A stretch of DNA of 64,000 nucleotides, from assembly GCA_900318775.1 (NCBI GenBank), contig ONLY01000001.1, positions 146,082 to 210,081 on the forward strand, written 5' to 3'. The position numbers and the translations under genes were made by a program. Source of the DNA: an uncultured Prevotellaceae bacterium (GTDB lineage: Bacteria; Bacteroidota; Bacteroidia; Bacteroidales; Bacteroidaceae). Positions 53,378-61,074 of this stretch are shown one piece after another (within the stretch, counting starts at the first letter, position 1; each line of letters starts with the position of its first letter). Below the pieces are notes generated by a model, which ran no database searches, had not been told where the DNA came from, and saw nothing but the letters and a program-made list of their open reading frames with translations.

Positions 53378-56300
53378 TTACCAATCCGAATCATCAAGAC
53401 TTTCAAGGTCTTCAATCACAAAACCTCTCACTTTGGCGAAATGAGTCTCTCCGTTCAGCACCATCTTGATGATGGCTACCGCATCGGTGATAGTGATGTC
53501 GCCATCCTCGTTCACGTCAGCAGCATTGCTTACAAAGTCTGCCGTTGTGTTGCCCAAGATGTGGCTGACAGTCACCACTGCATCGGTGATGCTGATGTCG
53601 CCGTCGCCGTTGGTGTCACCCATTGTGAAGTCCTTGATGGTCAACGTAGCGTTCACGTCGAGCGGATGTACGGCGTCCCCGTTCTCGGTGGTCAGCTCGA
53701 TGTTGCGTATCTGCACCCTGTAGAGACCAGGCACTTGCTTCTCGTCCACATTGAGCGTGAGGTTAGCCACAGCACCGCTGTTGCCGCTGAAGTTCTCGTC
53801 GCTCATCGAGATGACGGTCACCACATAGATGCCGCTTGCCTGTTTCTTGGCAGAGAGCACATGGTCTTCCTCACGACCAGCCAACTGGCATTTCGACCAT
53901 GTGATGCCTTCGGGCAGTACGACCTCAAACTGCATGGCGGTGATGTCCACCACATTGTTCATTTCAATCGGAATCGTGATGCTCTTGCCTTGGTTGGCCT
54001 TCTGGTCTGCCACCACAAATGAGTTGGCATCCATTTCCACCACACCACCCTTGAAGACACTCTCCGTCCAGCCCTTGGCGATGTAGGCATCACGTGTGCC
54101 GGCAGGAACAATGAGTTTGCAGGTGTTATAGGTGTTGTAGAAGTTGAAAGTAGAAGAGCTAACAGCGAAGGGTTCCTGGATGTAGGAGATAACGGTCTGT
54201 ACGTTCGGGCATTGATCGATTGTTCCAGATGCAAGGGATGCCACCTCACTACCCAGGATGATGGTTTCCAAACTATTCAGTTCTAGGAAAAGACCCTGAT
54301 CCATGAAAGAGATGCTGCAATGAATTTCCACTTGCTTTAAGTCGCTGCCAGAGAACACGCCAGGGTAAATAGAGTTATAGCGGCTTTGCACGCCACTGAA
54401 ACTCGTCACGCTACTGGGGATGTTGAGGTAGTCAAGCCCGCTGCAGTTCCAGAAGGCATAATGTGCAATAGTCTTGATGCCTTCGGGGATAACCGTGTTG
54501 CGGCAGCCCAAAAGCAATTTATTGGTGACCGTCTCGATGAGGGCATTGCAGTTGTCACGCGAGTCATATTTGCTGTTGCCCTTCACCACTACGATGGAAC
54601 GCAGGTCGCCGCAGTTGTAGAAGGCTTCGGAGCCAATGCTGTTAACGCTGTTGCCAATGGTCAGATTCTGCATGCCTGTGCAGTTGCGGAAAGCATACTG
54701 ACCCACAGAAGTAACACTGCTGCCGATGGTCACGTCTTTCAGATCTCTGCAGCCTTGGAAAGCGCCTTCGGCGATGGATGTGACATCGTTGCCAATGACC
54801 ACAGACTTCAAGCCTTTGTATTCGGCAAACGCATAAGCACCGATAGTGGAGATACCCTCTGGGAAGACGAGGTCGGTCACTGGTTCGCCGTTCAGTTTCA
54901 TGGTCTTGGCATAGAAGAACGGGCTGGCTTTCGTGGCTCCGAAGCGCATCTGACACCATGCGGCCAAGTCGGTGATGCCCACCTCAGTCAGGGTGGTGCA
55001 ACCGTCGAAGTCATACTTGCCAAGCCAATTGACGGTGCTGGGGATGTCCACCGAGGTCATGGCCGAGCAGTTCTGGAAGGCATAGTCGCCAACGCTCGTC
55101 ACACCCTCTGGGATAACCACGGAAGTCAGTGCCTTGCACTCTGCGAAAGCATAATTGGGAATGGCGGTGAGTCCATTGCTGAGTTCCACGTCGGTCAGGC
55201 TCGTGCAACCCTTGAATGCTTCGTCTCCGATAGAAGTGACGCTGTTGGGCATATTGACAGATTTGAGTGCAGAGCAGCTGATAAAGGCTTGTTTACCAAT
55301 AGACGTGACGCTGTTCGGGATGGACACGAACTCCAGATTGCTACAGCTATTGAACGAGCCGTCACCAATAGACGTGACGCTGTTCGGGATGGACACGGAC
55401 TCCAGATTGCTACAGTACTGGAACGAACCGTTGCCGATAGAGGTGACACTACTCGGAATGGATACAGAGGTCAGGGTAGTGCAGTATTCGAAGGCACCTG
55501 AACTGATGCTCGTGACACCATTGGGAATGACCAAGTCTGTGATTTTAGTGCCATTGACCCAAAGCTGATGTGCATAGTCTAACGGATTGGCGTATGCACC
55601 GTTGAAGCCTGTCTTGCACCACGCAGCGAGGTCGGTGATGTCCACCTTGTTCAGATTGTTGCAGTACTGGAACGCATCCTCGCAGAAAGAGGCGATGCTG
55701 CCAGAGATGTTCAGGGTGGTCAAGTTGCTACAATGATCGAAAGCATAAAAGCCGATGGAGGTGCCATTTCCCTCGATGTTGACAGTAGTCAAGTTGTTAC
55801 AGTAGCCGAAAGCTGAACCACCGATGGTTTTCACGCTCTTGGGGATGGTCACTGTGCGCAGCCCCTCACAGTGGTGGAAGACGCCCCAGCACAAAGTTTC
55901 CACACCATCAGGAACAACCAAATCCTTCACTTCGGCACCGTTCAGGTAGAGATGGCGCGCATAAAGCAATGGATTGCCCTCCCAATCTCCTATGTTCACC
56001 CCGCACCAAGCCGCCAAGTCGGTGATGTGGACAGCGGTCAAGTAGGCACACTCATAGAAAGCATCACTGCCAATGCTGGTGACGCTGCGGGGAATGGTCA
56101 CAGACTTCAATCCGTAGCAACGGTAGAAAGCGGAGCTTCCGATAGTCTCCACATGGTTGCCAAGGGTCAGTTCGGTCAGTTTGCGGCATTCATAGAACAC
56201 ACTGTTACCGATGGTCTTGACATCGTCGCCAATCACCACGGTGGCCAAGTTGCTACAGAATTTGAAGGCTTCGTTGCCGATGCTGGTCACACCGTCGGGG

Positions 56301-56641
56301 ATGGTGACGGAAGTCAGGCCCGTACACTCCATGAACGCTTGGTCGCTGATGATGCTCACGCTGCTGGGAATACTCACCGAAGTCAGCCCCGTGCAACTCT
56401 TGAAGGCTTCCATGCTGATGGCGGTAACATCGTAGGTGATGTCTTCCCATGTGACGGTAGCGGGAATAGTGACAGCACCCGTGTAAGCGGTGCTGCCGTT
56501 AGTGACAGTTGCCGTCTTCGAGGCCGTGACCAGATTGTAGTAAACACCTTCAATCAGCACACCATTCTCGTCGGCATTCGCATGAACTGATAGCAGCACA
56601 CCCAGTGCCACCATCAGAGATTTAAGGAATGTTGTTTTCAT
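53378..56641 (-). CDS. BspA-like leucine-rich repeat surface protein with cohesin-like and dockerin-like ends
   Basis: This 1087-residue protein has a signal peptide (ending SVHANA). Residues about 70-800 are LRR_5/BspA-type repeats of about 23 residues (CTGLTSVTIPDGVTSIGNEAF). Three ITDLAAWC inserts of about 40 residues break the repeats. Residues about 873-1003 form a cohesin-like beta-sandwich (QGKSITIPIEMNNVVDITAM). Residues about 1007-1065 hold two dockerin-type calcium loops, GDTNGDGDISITDAV and ADVNEDGDITITDAV. BspA-like proteins bind host matrix proteins or other bacteria. Having both a cohesin-like and a dockerin-like part raises self-assembly or docking of neighbours. No type IX tail pattern is evident at the acidic C-terminus. 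Confidence 0.82.
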   Translation of the reverse strand: MKTTFLKSLMVALGVLLSVHANADENGVLIEGVYYNLVTASKTATVTNGSTAYTGAVTIPATVTWEDITYDVTAISMEAFKSCTGLTSVSIPSSVSIISDQAFMECTGLTSVTIPDGVTSIGNEAFKFCSNLATVVIGDDVKTIGNSVFYECRKLTELTLGNHVETIGSSAFYRCYGLKSVTIPRSVTSIGSDAFYECAYLTAVHITDLAAWCGVNIGDWEGNPLLYARHLYLNGAEVKDLVVPDGVETLCWGVFHHCEGLRTVTIPKSVKTIGGSAFGYCNNLTTVNIEGNGTSIGFYAFDHCSNLTTLNISGSIASFCEDAFQYCNNLNKVDITDLAAWCKTGFNGAYANPLDYAHQLWVNGTKITDLVIPNGVTSISSGAFEYCTTLTSVSIPSSVTSIGNGSFQYCSNLESVSIPNSVTSIGDGSFNSCSNLEFVSIPNSVTSIGKQAFISCSALKSVNMPNSVTSIGDEAFKGCTSLTDVELSNGLTAIPNYAFAECKALTSVVIPEGVTSVGDYAFQNCSAMTSVDIPSTVNWLGKYDFDGCTTLTEVGITDLAAWCQMRFGATKASPFFYAKTMKLNGEPVTDLVFPEGISTIGAYAFAEYKGLKSVVIGNDVTSIAEGAFQGCRDLKDVTIGSSVTSVGQYAFRNCTGMQNLTIGNSVNSIGSEAFYNCGDLRSIVVVKGNSKYDSRDNCNALIETVTNKLLLGCRNTVIPEGIKTIAHYAFWNCSGLDYLNIPSSVTSFSGVQSRYNSIYPGVFSGSDLKQVEIHCSISFMDQGLFLELNSLETIILGSEVASLASGTIDQCPNVQTVISYIQEPFAVSSSTFNFYNTYNTCKLIVPAGTRDAYIAKGWTESVFKGGVVEMDANSFVVADQKANQGKSITIPIEMNNVVDITAMQFEVVLPEGITWSKCQLAGREEDHVLSAKKQASGIYVVTVISMSDENFSGNSGAVANLTLNVDEKQVPGLYRVQIRNIELTTENGDAVHPLDVNATLTIKDFTMGDTNGDGDISITDAVVTVSHILGNTTADFVSNAADVNEDGDITITDAVAIIKMVLNGETHFAKVRGFVIEDLESLDDSDW

Positions 56642-56696
56642 ACGCTTTAAGTTTTAAGATTAATAAACATTGTTTTTTTCAAATGCTAATTGCGGG

Positions 56697-57065
56697 TTAC
56701 TCCTTCCTTTTCAGTTTCACCTTAAACTTATAGTTGTTGCTGCCTGAAGCAGTGCCAGAGATGTTGTCGGCATCGCCATCCAACTCGAAATTCCATTGAG
56801 TGCCTTCCCAACGTATATTTCCATATCCATCATCCTTTTGAAGAAAGCCCTTTCCTTTCAGCAGATTTCCCAAGATGGCACGTGATTGCTTGACTGGAAT
56901 TCCGAGGAATGCCAAATGACCATTGACAATCAGTGGTTCCGTTTCTTTAACCACAACGGTTGAAGGCTGTTGGGTTTGTGTACGTTGAGTGGGTGTACGT
57001 CTAACTTGTGCCTGCATAAGCATCGCTCCTGCTAGCAAAATGAAACAAATGAAAAACTTTTTCAT
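56697..57065 (-). CDS. Small secreted protein of unknown function
   Basis: This 122-residue protein has a signal peptide (MKKFFICFILLAGAMLMQAQ), a Thr/Gln/Arg-rich linker (RRTPTQRTQTQQPST), and a compact C-terminal part (LAFLGIPVKQ ... GFLQKDDGYGNIRWEGTQWNFELDGDADNISGTASG) rich in Gly, Asp and aromatic residues. I do not recognise the family. It is 55 bases upstream of the BspA-like gene on the same strand. The start has no strong ribosome binding site in view, as is common in Bacteroidota. Confidence 0.65.
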   Translation of the reverse strand: MKKFFICFILLAGAMLMQAQVRRTPTQRTQTQQPSTVVVKETEPLIVNGHLAFLGIPVKQSRAILGNLLKGKGFLQKDDGYGNIRWEGTQWNFELDGDADNISGTASGSNNYKFKVKLKRKE

Positions 57066-57211
57066 AATTCTGTTTTTTAAAGGGTTATTAATAAGGTTAA
57101 TTATGATGTCAATAATCTATAATGGTCAATAATCAGTAATGGTCGAGATTTAGGTTTTCCTCAGGCTCAAAAAGGGAAATTTTTTTCAAGAGGATTGGTT
57201 AGAGAAGGACA

Positions 57212-57528
57212 CAAAAGAAAGGTGTGAGCCTTTACCTTCTTCTCTAGTGGTAGGTTCTGGACTGACCTGTGCGGAAAGAATGGGTTGAAAAACAGCTCAC
57301 ACCTCCGAAGTATGGCAATTCTAGTAGAAACCAGTTTGCATCATACAATCGAAGTGGAGCGAGTATCGTCCTATCCGTCCGCACGAGTCATTCGTGCATC
57401 ACTTCCTAAAGTGCGAATTGTCCAGATTCACCACTAGGGAATAGCGTACGCGCTTCCTAATATGTCTTGCAACCCGAGGGTTGCTATTCCGGCATCAGCA
57501 GCTTATAAAACTGCACTAACAACGGAAT
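57212..57528 (-). ncRNA. Candidate structured non-coding RNA (unassigned)
   Basis: This gene-free stretch on the minus strand has TTTG at 57564-57567 and TTAATTTG at 57536-57543, a near-canonical -33/-7 pair 20 bases apart. Downstream the sequence holds several perfect helices: GGAATAGC with GCTATTCC around a CAACCC/GGGTTG hairpin (57438-57490), GCACGA/TCGTGC (57381-57397), GCAG/CTGC near 57499-57514, and a 10-bp closing helix AGGTGTGAGC/GCTCACACCT (57221-57230 with 57295-57304). That last helix is followed by T-rich TTTCTTTT, like a terminator. No frame is open through it. It is not RNase P, tmRNA or 4.5S RNA by any motif I know. The coordinates are estimates. Confidence 0.4.
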
Positions 57529-57834
57529 TTGGGGGCAAATTAAGTAAATAAACATGAAAGTACCAAACTTTTCCGAAAAAAATAAATACGATGCTCATAA
57601 TTACCCTGCAACCCCCACCTTTTTACATCAATGTGTACCAGCCATGTTTCCCCTCAATGCGCAGGCATCATCTTTGGGCTCTGTCAGTCGTTGCTTCAAC
57701 GAATGAGACGAGTGGCTGCCTGGGGTAGATATGGGTGGACGTTCGTAGTGGATGTGAAATGGTGGTGATAATCGTGCTTCTTGTGGTCTTGAATGGCTGC
57801 CTCAAATTGGTCAAAATGTACGCACCTTGAGCGT

Positions 57835-57912
57835 TGAAACCGGTGTGAGTCACACCGGTGGTGGCGGTGTGACTCATACCGGTAGGGTCGGTCTGAGTCA
57901 CACCGATTTTGT
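57835..57912 (-). repeat. Three-unit 24-bp-period palindromic element, copy 3 (inverted)
   Basis: Units CGGTGTGAGTCACACCG (57841-57857), CGGTGTGACTCATACCG (57865-57881) and CGGTCTGAGTCACACCG (57889-57905) again start 24 bases apart with 7-bp spacers. Relative to copies 1 and 2 it lies in the opposite orientation. It is in the long gene-free region before pta. The rest of 57570-58170 has no gene or RNA that I recognise. Confidence 0.9.
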
Positions 57913-58173
57913 AGCTGTTTGTGTTGGTGGTTTTGTGTGATTCTTGGGGGAGAGAATGAGGATTGTGGAAGACGCAAGAGGAACTTGCGTTGTATGAGGT
58001 GATGTGTTTGGTGTAAAGACGTGAGTTTGGTATGCCCTTTTCGGAAGGGCTTCTTGCCTTCTTGAAGAGGTTGCATTTATTCGTCCTCCCTTCCTTGGCT
58101 GAAGGGACCTGGGTGGCAAAATGCCCTTTTTGTTGACATGTAAATGAAAAAGGCGTGGCTTTTCGGTGAGAGT

Positions 58174-58205
58174 TTTGGAGGGCTCGCAGAAAATATCTAT
58201 CTTTG
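58174..58205 (+). promoter_or_regulatory. pta promoter (-33 TTTG, -7 TATCTTTG)
   Basis: TTTG at 58174-58177 and TATCTTTG at 58198-58205 are 20 bases apart, a full match to the Bacteroidota promoter. Transcription should start near 58212, about 25 bases before pta. Confidence 0.8.
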
Positions 58206-58235
58206 TATCGTAAAAACGCTCAATTAAATTTATTT

Positions 58236-59246
58236 ATGGCTTTAATAGAAAGTATCGTTGCACGCGCAAAAGCGAACAAGCAACGCATTGTGCTCCCTGA
58301 GTCATTGGAGGAGCGCACACTGACTGCCGCCGACAAGTGTCTTGCTGACGACATAGCCGATATCATCCTGATCGGCAACAAGAATGAGATTTTTGCTTTG
58401 GCTGACAAGCTGGGCTTGAAGCATGTGGACAAGGCTACCATCATTGACCCTGCCACTTCGGAGAAAACAGAGGAGTATGCGCAGCTGCTTTTCCAGCTTC
58501 GCCAAAAGAAGGGCATGACGATAGAAAAGGCTCGTCAGCAAGTGCTTGACCCATTGTATTTCGGATGCCTTATCATCAAGAGCGGTGATGCTGACGGACA
58601 AATCTCCGGTGCTCTCTCAACTACGGGTGACACGCTGCGTCCTGCCTTGCAGATTATTAAGTGTGCTCCTGGCATCACTTGTGTGAGTGGTGCGATGTTG
58701 CTCATTACCCAAACTCCACAGTATGGTGAGGAGGGTGTGCTCGTGATGGGTGATGTGGCTGTGACACCGATGCCTGATGCCAACCAGCTGGCTCAGATTG
58801 CGGTTTGCACAGCTCAGACAGCCAAGAGCGTGGCCGGTTTTGCTGATCCACGCGTGGCTATGCTGTCGTTCTCTACAAAGGGCAGCGCTAAGCATGAGGT
58901 GGTAGATAAGGTGGTGGAAGCGACCCGTCTTGCCAAGGAACTTGACCCTGCATTGAAGATTGACGGTGAGTTGCAGGCAGATGCAGCACTGGTTCCATCA
59001 GTTGGCCAGAAGAAAGCGCCAGGCAGTGATATCGCAGGTAAGGCCAACGTGCTTGTGGCACCTTGTCTTGAAGTAGGAAATATCGCTTATAAGCTTGTGC
59101 AGCGCCTCGGCAATGCTGATGCCATTGGCCCTATCCTTCAGGGTATTGCACGCCCCGTCAACGACCTCAGCCGTGGCTGTTCTGTGGATGACATCTATAA
59201 GATGGTGGCTATTACGGCTTGCCAGGCAATGGACGCCCATTCCTGA
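58236..59246 (+). CDS. pta: Phosphate acetyltransferase
   Basis: This 336-residue short-form enzyme converts acetyl-CoA and phosphate to acetyl phosphate. RIVLPESLEERTLTAA at about 17-32, GALSTTGDTLRPALQ near 127-141 and the C-terminal DGELQADAALVP and PVNDLSRGC blocks match Pta. The ATG at 58236 gives the family N-terminus; the frame from 58203 starts inside the promoter. It would normally be followed directly by ackA, but a four-helix-bundle cassette of about 510 bases lies between the two. Confidence 0.95.
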   Translation: MALIESIVARAKANKQRIVLPESLEERTLTAADKCLADDIADIILIGNKNEIFALADKLGLKHVDKATIIDPATSEKTEEYAQLLFQLRQKKGMTIEKARQQVLDPLYFGCLIIKSGDADGQISGALSTTGDTLRPALQIIKCAPGITCVSGAMLLITQTPQYGEEGVLVMGDVAVTPMPDANQLAQIAVCTAQTAKSVAGFADPRVAMLSFSTKGSAKHEVVDKVVEATRLAKELDPALKIDGELQADAALVPSVGQKKAPGSDIAGKANVLVAPCLEVGNIAYKLVQRLGNADAIGPILQGIARPVNDLSRGCSVDDIYKMVAITACQAMDAHS

Positions 59247-59250
59247 CGGA

Positions 59251-59763
59251 GTGAAAAAGTGAAGAGTGAAAAGTGAAAAATCTAAGTTACTGAAGCAATA
59301 TGTATGAAGGCTCTCAATCGCCACTGTCTGTTAAGAGTGAAGCTTTTGCAGGCAGAGTCGTCAAGATGGTCCAGCATTTGCATGAAAAGGGAAATAAACA
59401 CTTAGCTTCAGTGTATAATCAGATTTTAAGGTCTGGCACTTCGATTTCCGCTAATATAGGCGAATCACAATTTGCTCAAAGTCCAGCAGACTTTATCACG
59501 AAACTCCATATTGCCTTGAAAGAAGCAAGCGAAACACGCAGATGGTTAAACGTGCTCAAGGAGGGACAATGCATTACTCCTTTACAGCATGAAAGCATGT
59601 CAACAGATTTGGATGAAATCATTGCGATGCTTATTGCTTCCATTAAAACATCAAAGAAAAATCAAAGTATTGTAATAAAATAGATAACAAGTGGAAAGAA
59701 CTGTGAACGTCCGAGTTCTTGGGTAACTTAGATTTTTCACTTTTCACTTTTCACTTTTCACTT
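59251..59763 (+). mobile_element. Candidate cassette: four-helix-bundle gene between long inverted repeats (copy B)
   Basis: The left arm 59251-59290 and right arm 59723-59763 share a 26-bp perfect inverse match (core GTGAAAAATCTAAGTTAC) and extend outward through GTGAAAA-type repeats. The only gene inside starts 9 bases after the left arm and ends 39 bases before the right arm. Gene-less copies of the same arms are at 49081 and 60961. There is no known transposase inside; mobility is inferred from the layout. Confidence 0.5.
59300..59683 (+). CDS. Four-helix bundle protein, S23 / 23S rRNA intervening-sequence type
   Basis: This 127-residue, helix-rich protein matches the family of four-helix-bundle proteins first seen in intervening sequences of 23S rRNA genes. 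Conserved features are FAGRVVKMVQHLHEKG near 14-29, ILRSGTSISANIGESQFAQSPADFITKLHIALKEASETRRWL near 42-83, and a DLDEIIAMLIASIK helix at about 105-118. Relatives include Avd of diversity-generating retroelements, which bind nucleic acid. It sits alone between inverted repeats, separating pta from ackA. No enzymatic motif is present; role unknown. Confidence 0.85.
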   Translation: MYEGSQSPLSVKSEAFAGRVVKMVQHLHEKGNKHLASVYNQILRSGTSISANIGESQFAQSPADFITKLHIALKEASETRRWLNVLKEGQCITPLQHESMSTDLDEIIAMLIASIKTSKKNQSIVIK

Positions 59764-59767
59764 AAAA

Positions 59768-60964
59768 ATGAAGAAGATATTGGTACTTAACTGTGGCAGC
59801 AGTTCTATTAAATATGCATTATATGACATGACAGATCAGTCTGTCATTACGAGTGGCGGCATCGAGAAGATTGGTTTGCCTGACTCGTTCATCACTGTGA
59901 AGTTGAATGGCGAGAAACATAAGATGGAGAAGCCTATCGCAGAGCATACTGCAGGCGTTCAGTGGATTTTTGAGGTGCTCACACAGGGCGAATACGCCGT
60001 GCTGAAGAGCCTCGAGGAATTGGATGCCGTAGGCCATCGCATGGTGCATGGTGGTGAAAAATTCAACAAGTCTGTGCTGCTCACTCCTGAGGTGATGGAA
60101 GCCTTTGCGGCTTGCAATGACTTGGCGCCACTCCATAATCCTGCCAACATCAAGGGCGTGAATGCTGTGACAGCTTTGCTTCCTAATATTCCGCAGGTAG
60201 GTGTGTTCGACACAGCTTTCCACCAGACAATGCCTGATTATGCTTATATGTATGCGCTGCCATACGAACTCTATCAGAAGTATGGTGTGCGCCGTTATGG
60301 ATTCCACGGTACCAGCCACCGCTATGTGTCGCAGCGTGTGTGTGAGTTCTTGGGTGTGAAGCCAGAAGGCAAGAAAATCATCACTTGTCACATCGGTAAC
60401 GGTGCTTCTATTGCAGCTGTGAAGGATGGCAAGTGCGTGGACACATCGATGGGCCTCACTCCGCTTGAGGGTCTTATCATGGGTACCCGTTCTGGTGATA
60501 TCGATGCAGGCGCAGTGACCTTCTTGATGGACAAGCTGAATCTCGACACGAAGGGTATCAGCAACCTGCTGAACAAAAAGTCAGGTTTGCTCGGTGTGAG
60601 TGAAGGCTCCTCAGACTTCCGCGACATTCTTGCTGGCATTGCCAATGGTAACGACAAAGCACGTTTGGCGAAGGAGATGTACTGCTATCGTATCAAGAAG
60701 TACATTGGTGAATATGCAGCTGCTATGGGTGGTGTGGACATCATCCTCTTCACAGGTGGTGCAGGCGAGAACCAGTATGAGGTGCGCGAAGGCGCTACGA
60801 AAGGCTTGGAGTTCATGGGCATTAAGCTTGATGATGCCAAGAACAAGGCTTGCCGTGCCAAGGAAGCCATCCTCTCTGCCGATGACTCGAAGGTGACCAT
60901 CTGCTGCATCCCCACGGATGAGGAACTGATGATTGCATTGGATACATTGGAATTAACAAAGTGA
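59768..60964 (+). CDS. ackA: Acetate kinase
   Basis: This 398-residue enzyme makes ATP and acetate from acetyl phosphate, completing the pathway begun by Pta. NCGSSSIKYALYD at 7-19, GHRMVHGGEKF near 88-98, FDTAFHQTMP, GFHGTSHRYV and HIGNGASIAAV with the GLTPLEGLIMGTRSGDIDAG block are all present. It starts 4 bases after the right arm of the cassette, and its stop codon overlaps the first bases of another repeat arm (60961). Whether it still shares the pta transcript depends on read-through of the cassette. Confidence 0.96.
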   Translation: MKKILVLNCGSSSIKYALYDMTDQSVITSGGIEKIGLPDSFITVKLNGEKHKMEKPIAEHTAGVQWIFEVLTQGEYAVLKSLEELDAVGHRMVHGGEKFNKSVLLTPEVMEAFAACNDLAPLHNPANIKGVNAVTALLPNIPQVGVFDTAFHQTMPDYAYMYALPYELYQKYGVRRYGFHGTSHRYVSQRVCEFLGVKPEGKKIITCHIGNGASIAAVKDGKCVDTSMGLTPLEGLIMGTRSGDIDAGAVTFLMDKLNLDTKGISNLLNKKSGLLGVSEGSSDFRDILAGIANGNDKARLAKEMYCYRIKKYIGEYAAAMGGVDIILFTGGAGENQYEVREGATKGLEFMGIKLDDAKNKACRAKEAILSADDSKVTICCIPTDEELMIALDTLELTK

Positions 60965-61059
60965 AAAGTGAAGAGTGAAAAGTGAAGAATTGAAGTTACC
61001 GATGACTATTGTCTGTCACTCCCAATGACAAGTAATATGGATTTTTCACTTTTCACTTC
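60961..61059. repeat. Degenerate gene-less inverted repeat (family A/B/C, copy C)
   Basis: Left arm 60961-60999 (GTGAAAAGTGAAGAGTG ... GAAGTTAC) and right arm about 61031-61059 are inverse copies with several mismatches in the core (GTGAAGAATTGAAGTTAC against GTGAAAAATCCATATTAC). About 31 bases separate them. It begins inside the ackA stop codon and ends 15 bases before parC. Its decay relative to copies A and B suggests it is older. Confidence 0.75.
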
Positions 61060-61074
61060 AAAAACATTTGAATA

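Noticed and set aside
54386..55501. 371-residue plus-strand frame opposite the BspA-like gene
   Set aside because: Its periodic sequence mirrors the LRR repeats of the real gene on the minus strand; no domain is recognisable.
57226..57545. Possible pseudogene in the gene-free region (minus strand)
   Set aside because: One frame looks partly peptide-like but has four stops in about 100 codons, as expected by chance; paired helices fit a structured RNA better.
57696..58119. Overlapping minus-strand frames of 73 to 126 residues before pta
   Set aside because: His- and Gln-rich low-complexity translations that cross the repeat element; no start signal or family similarity.
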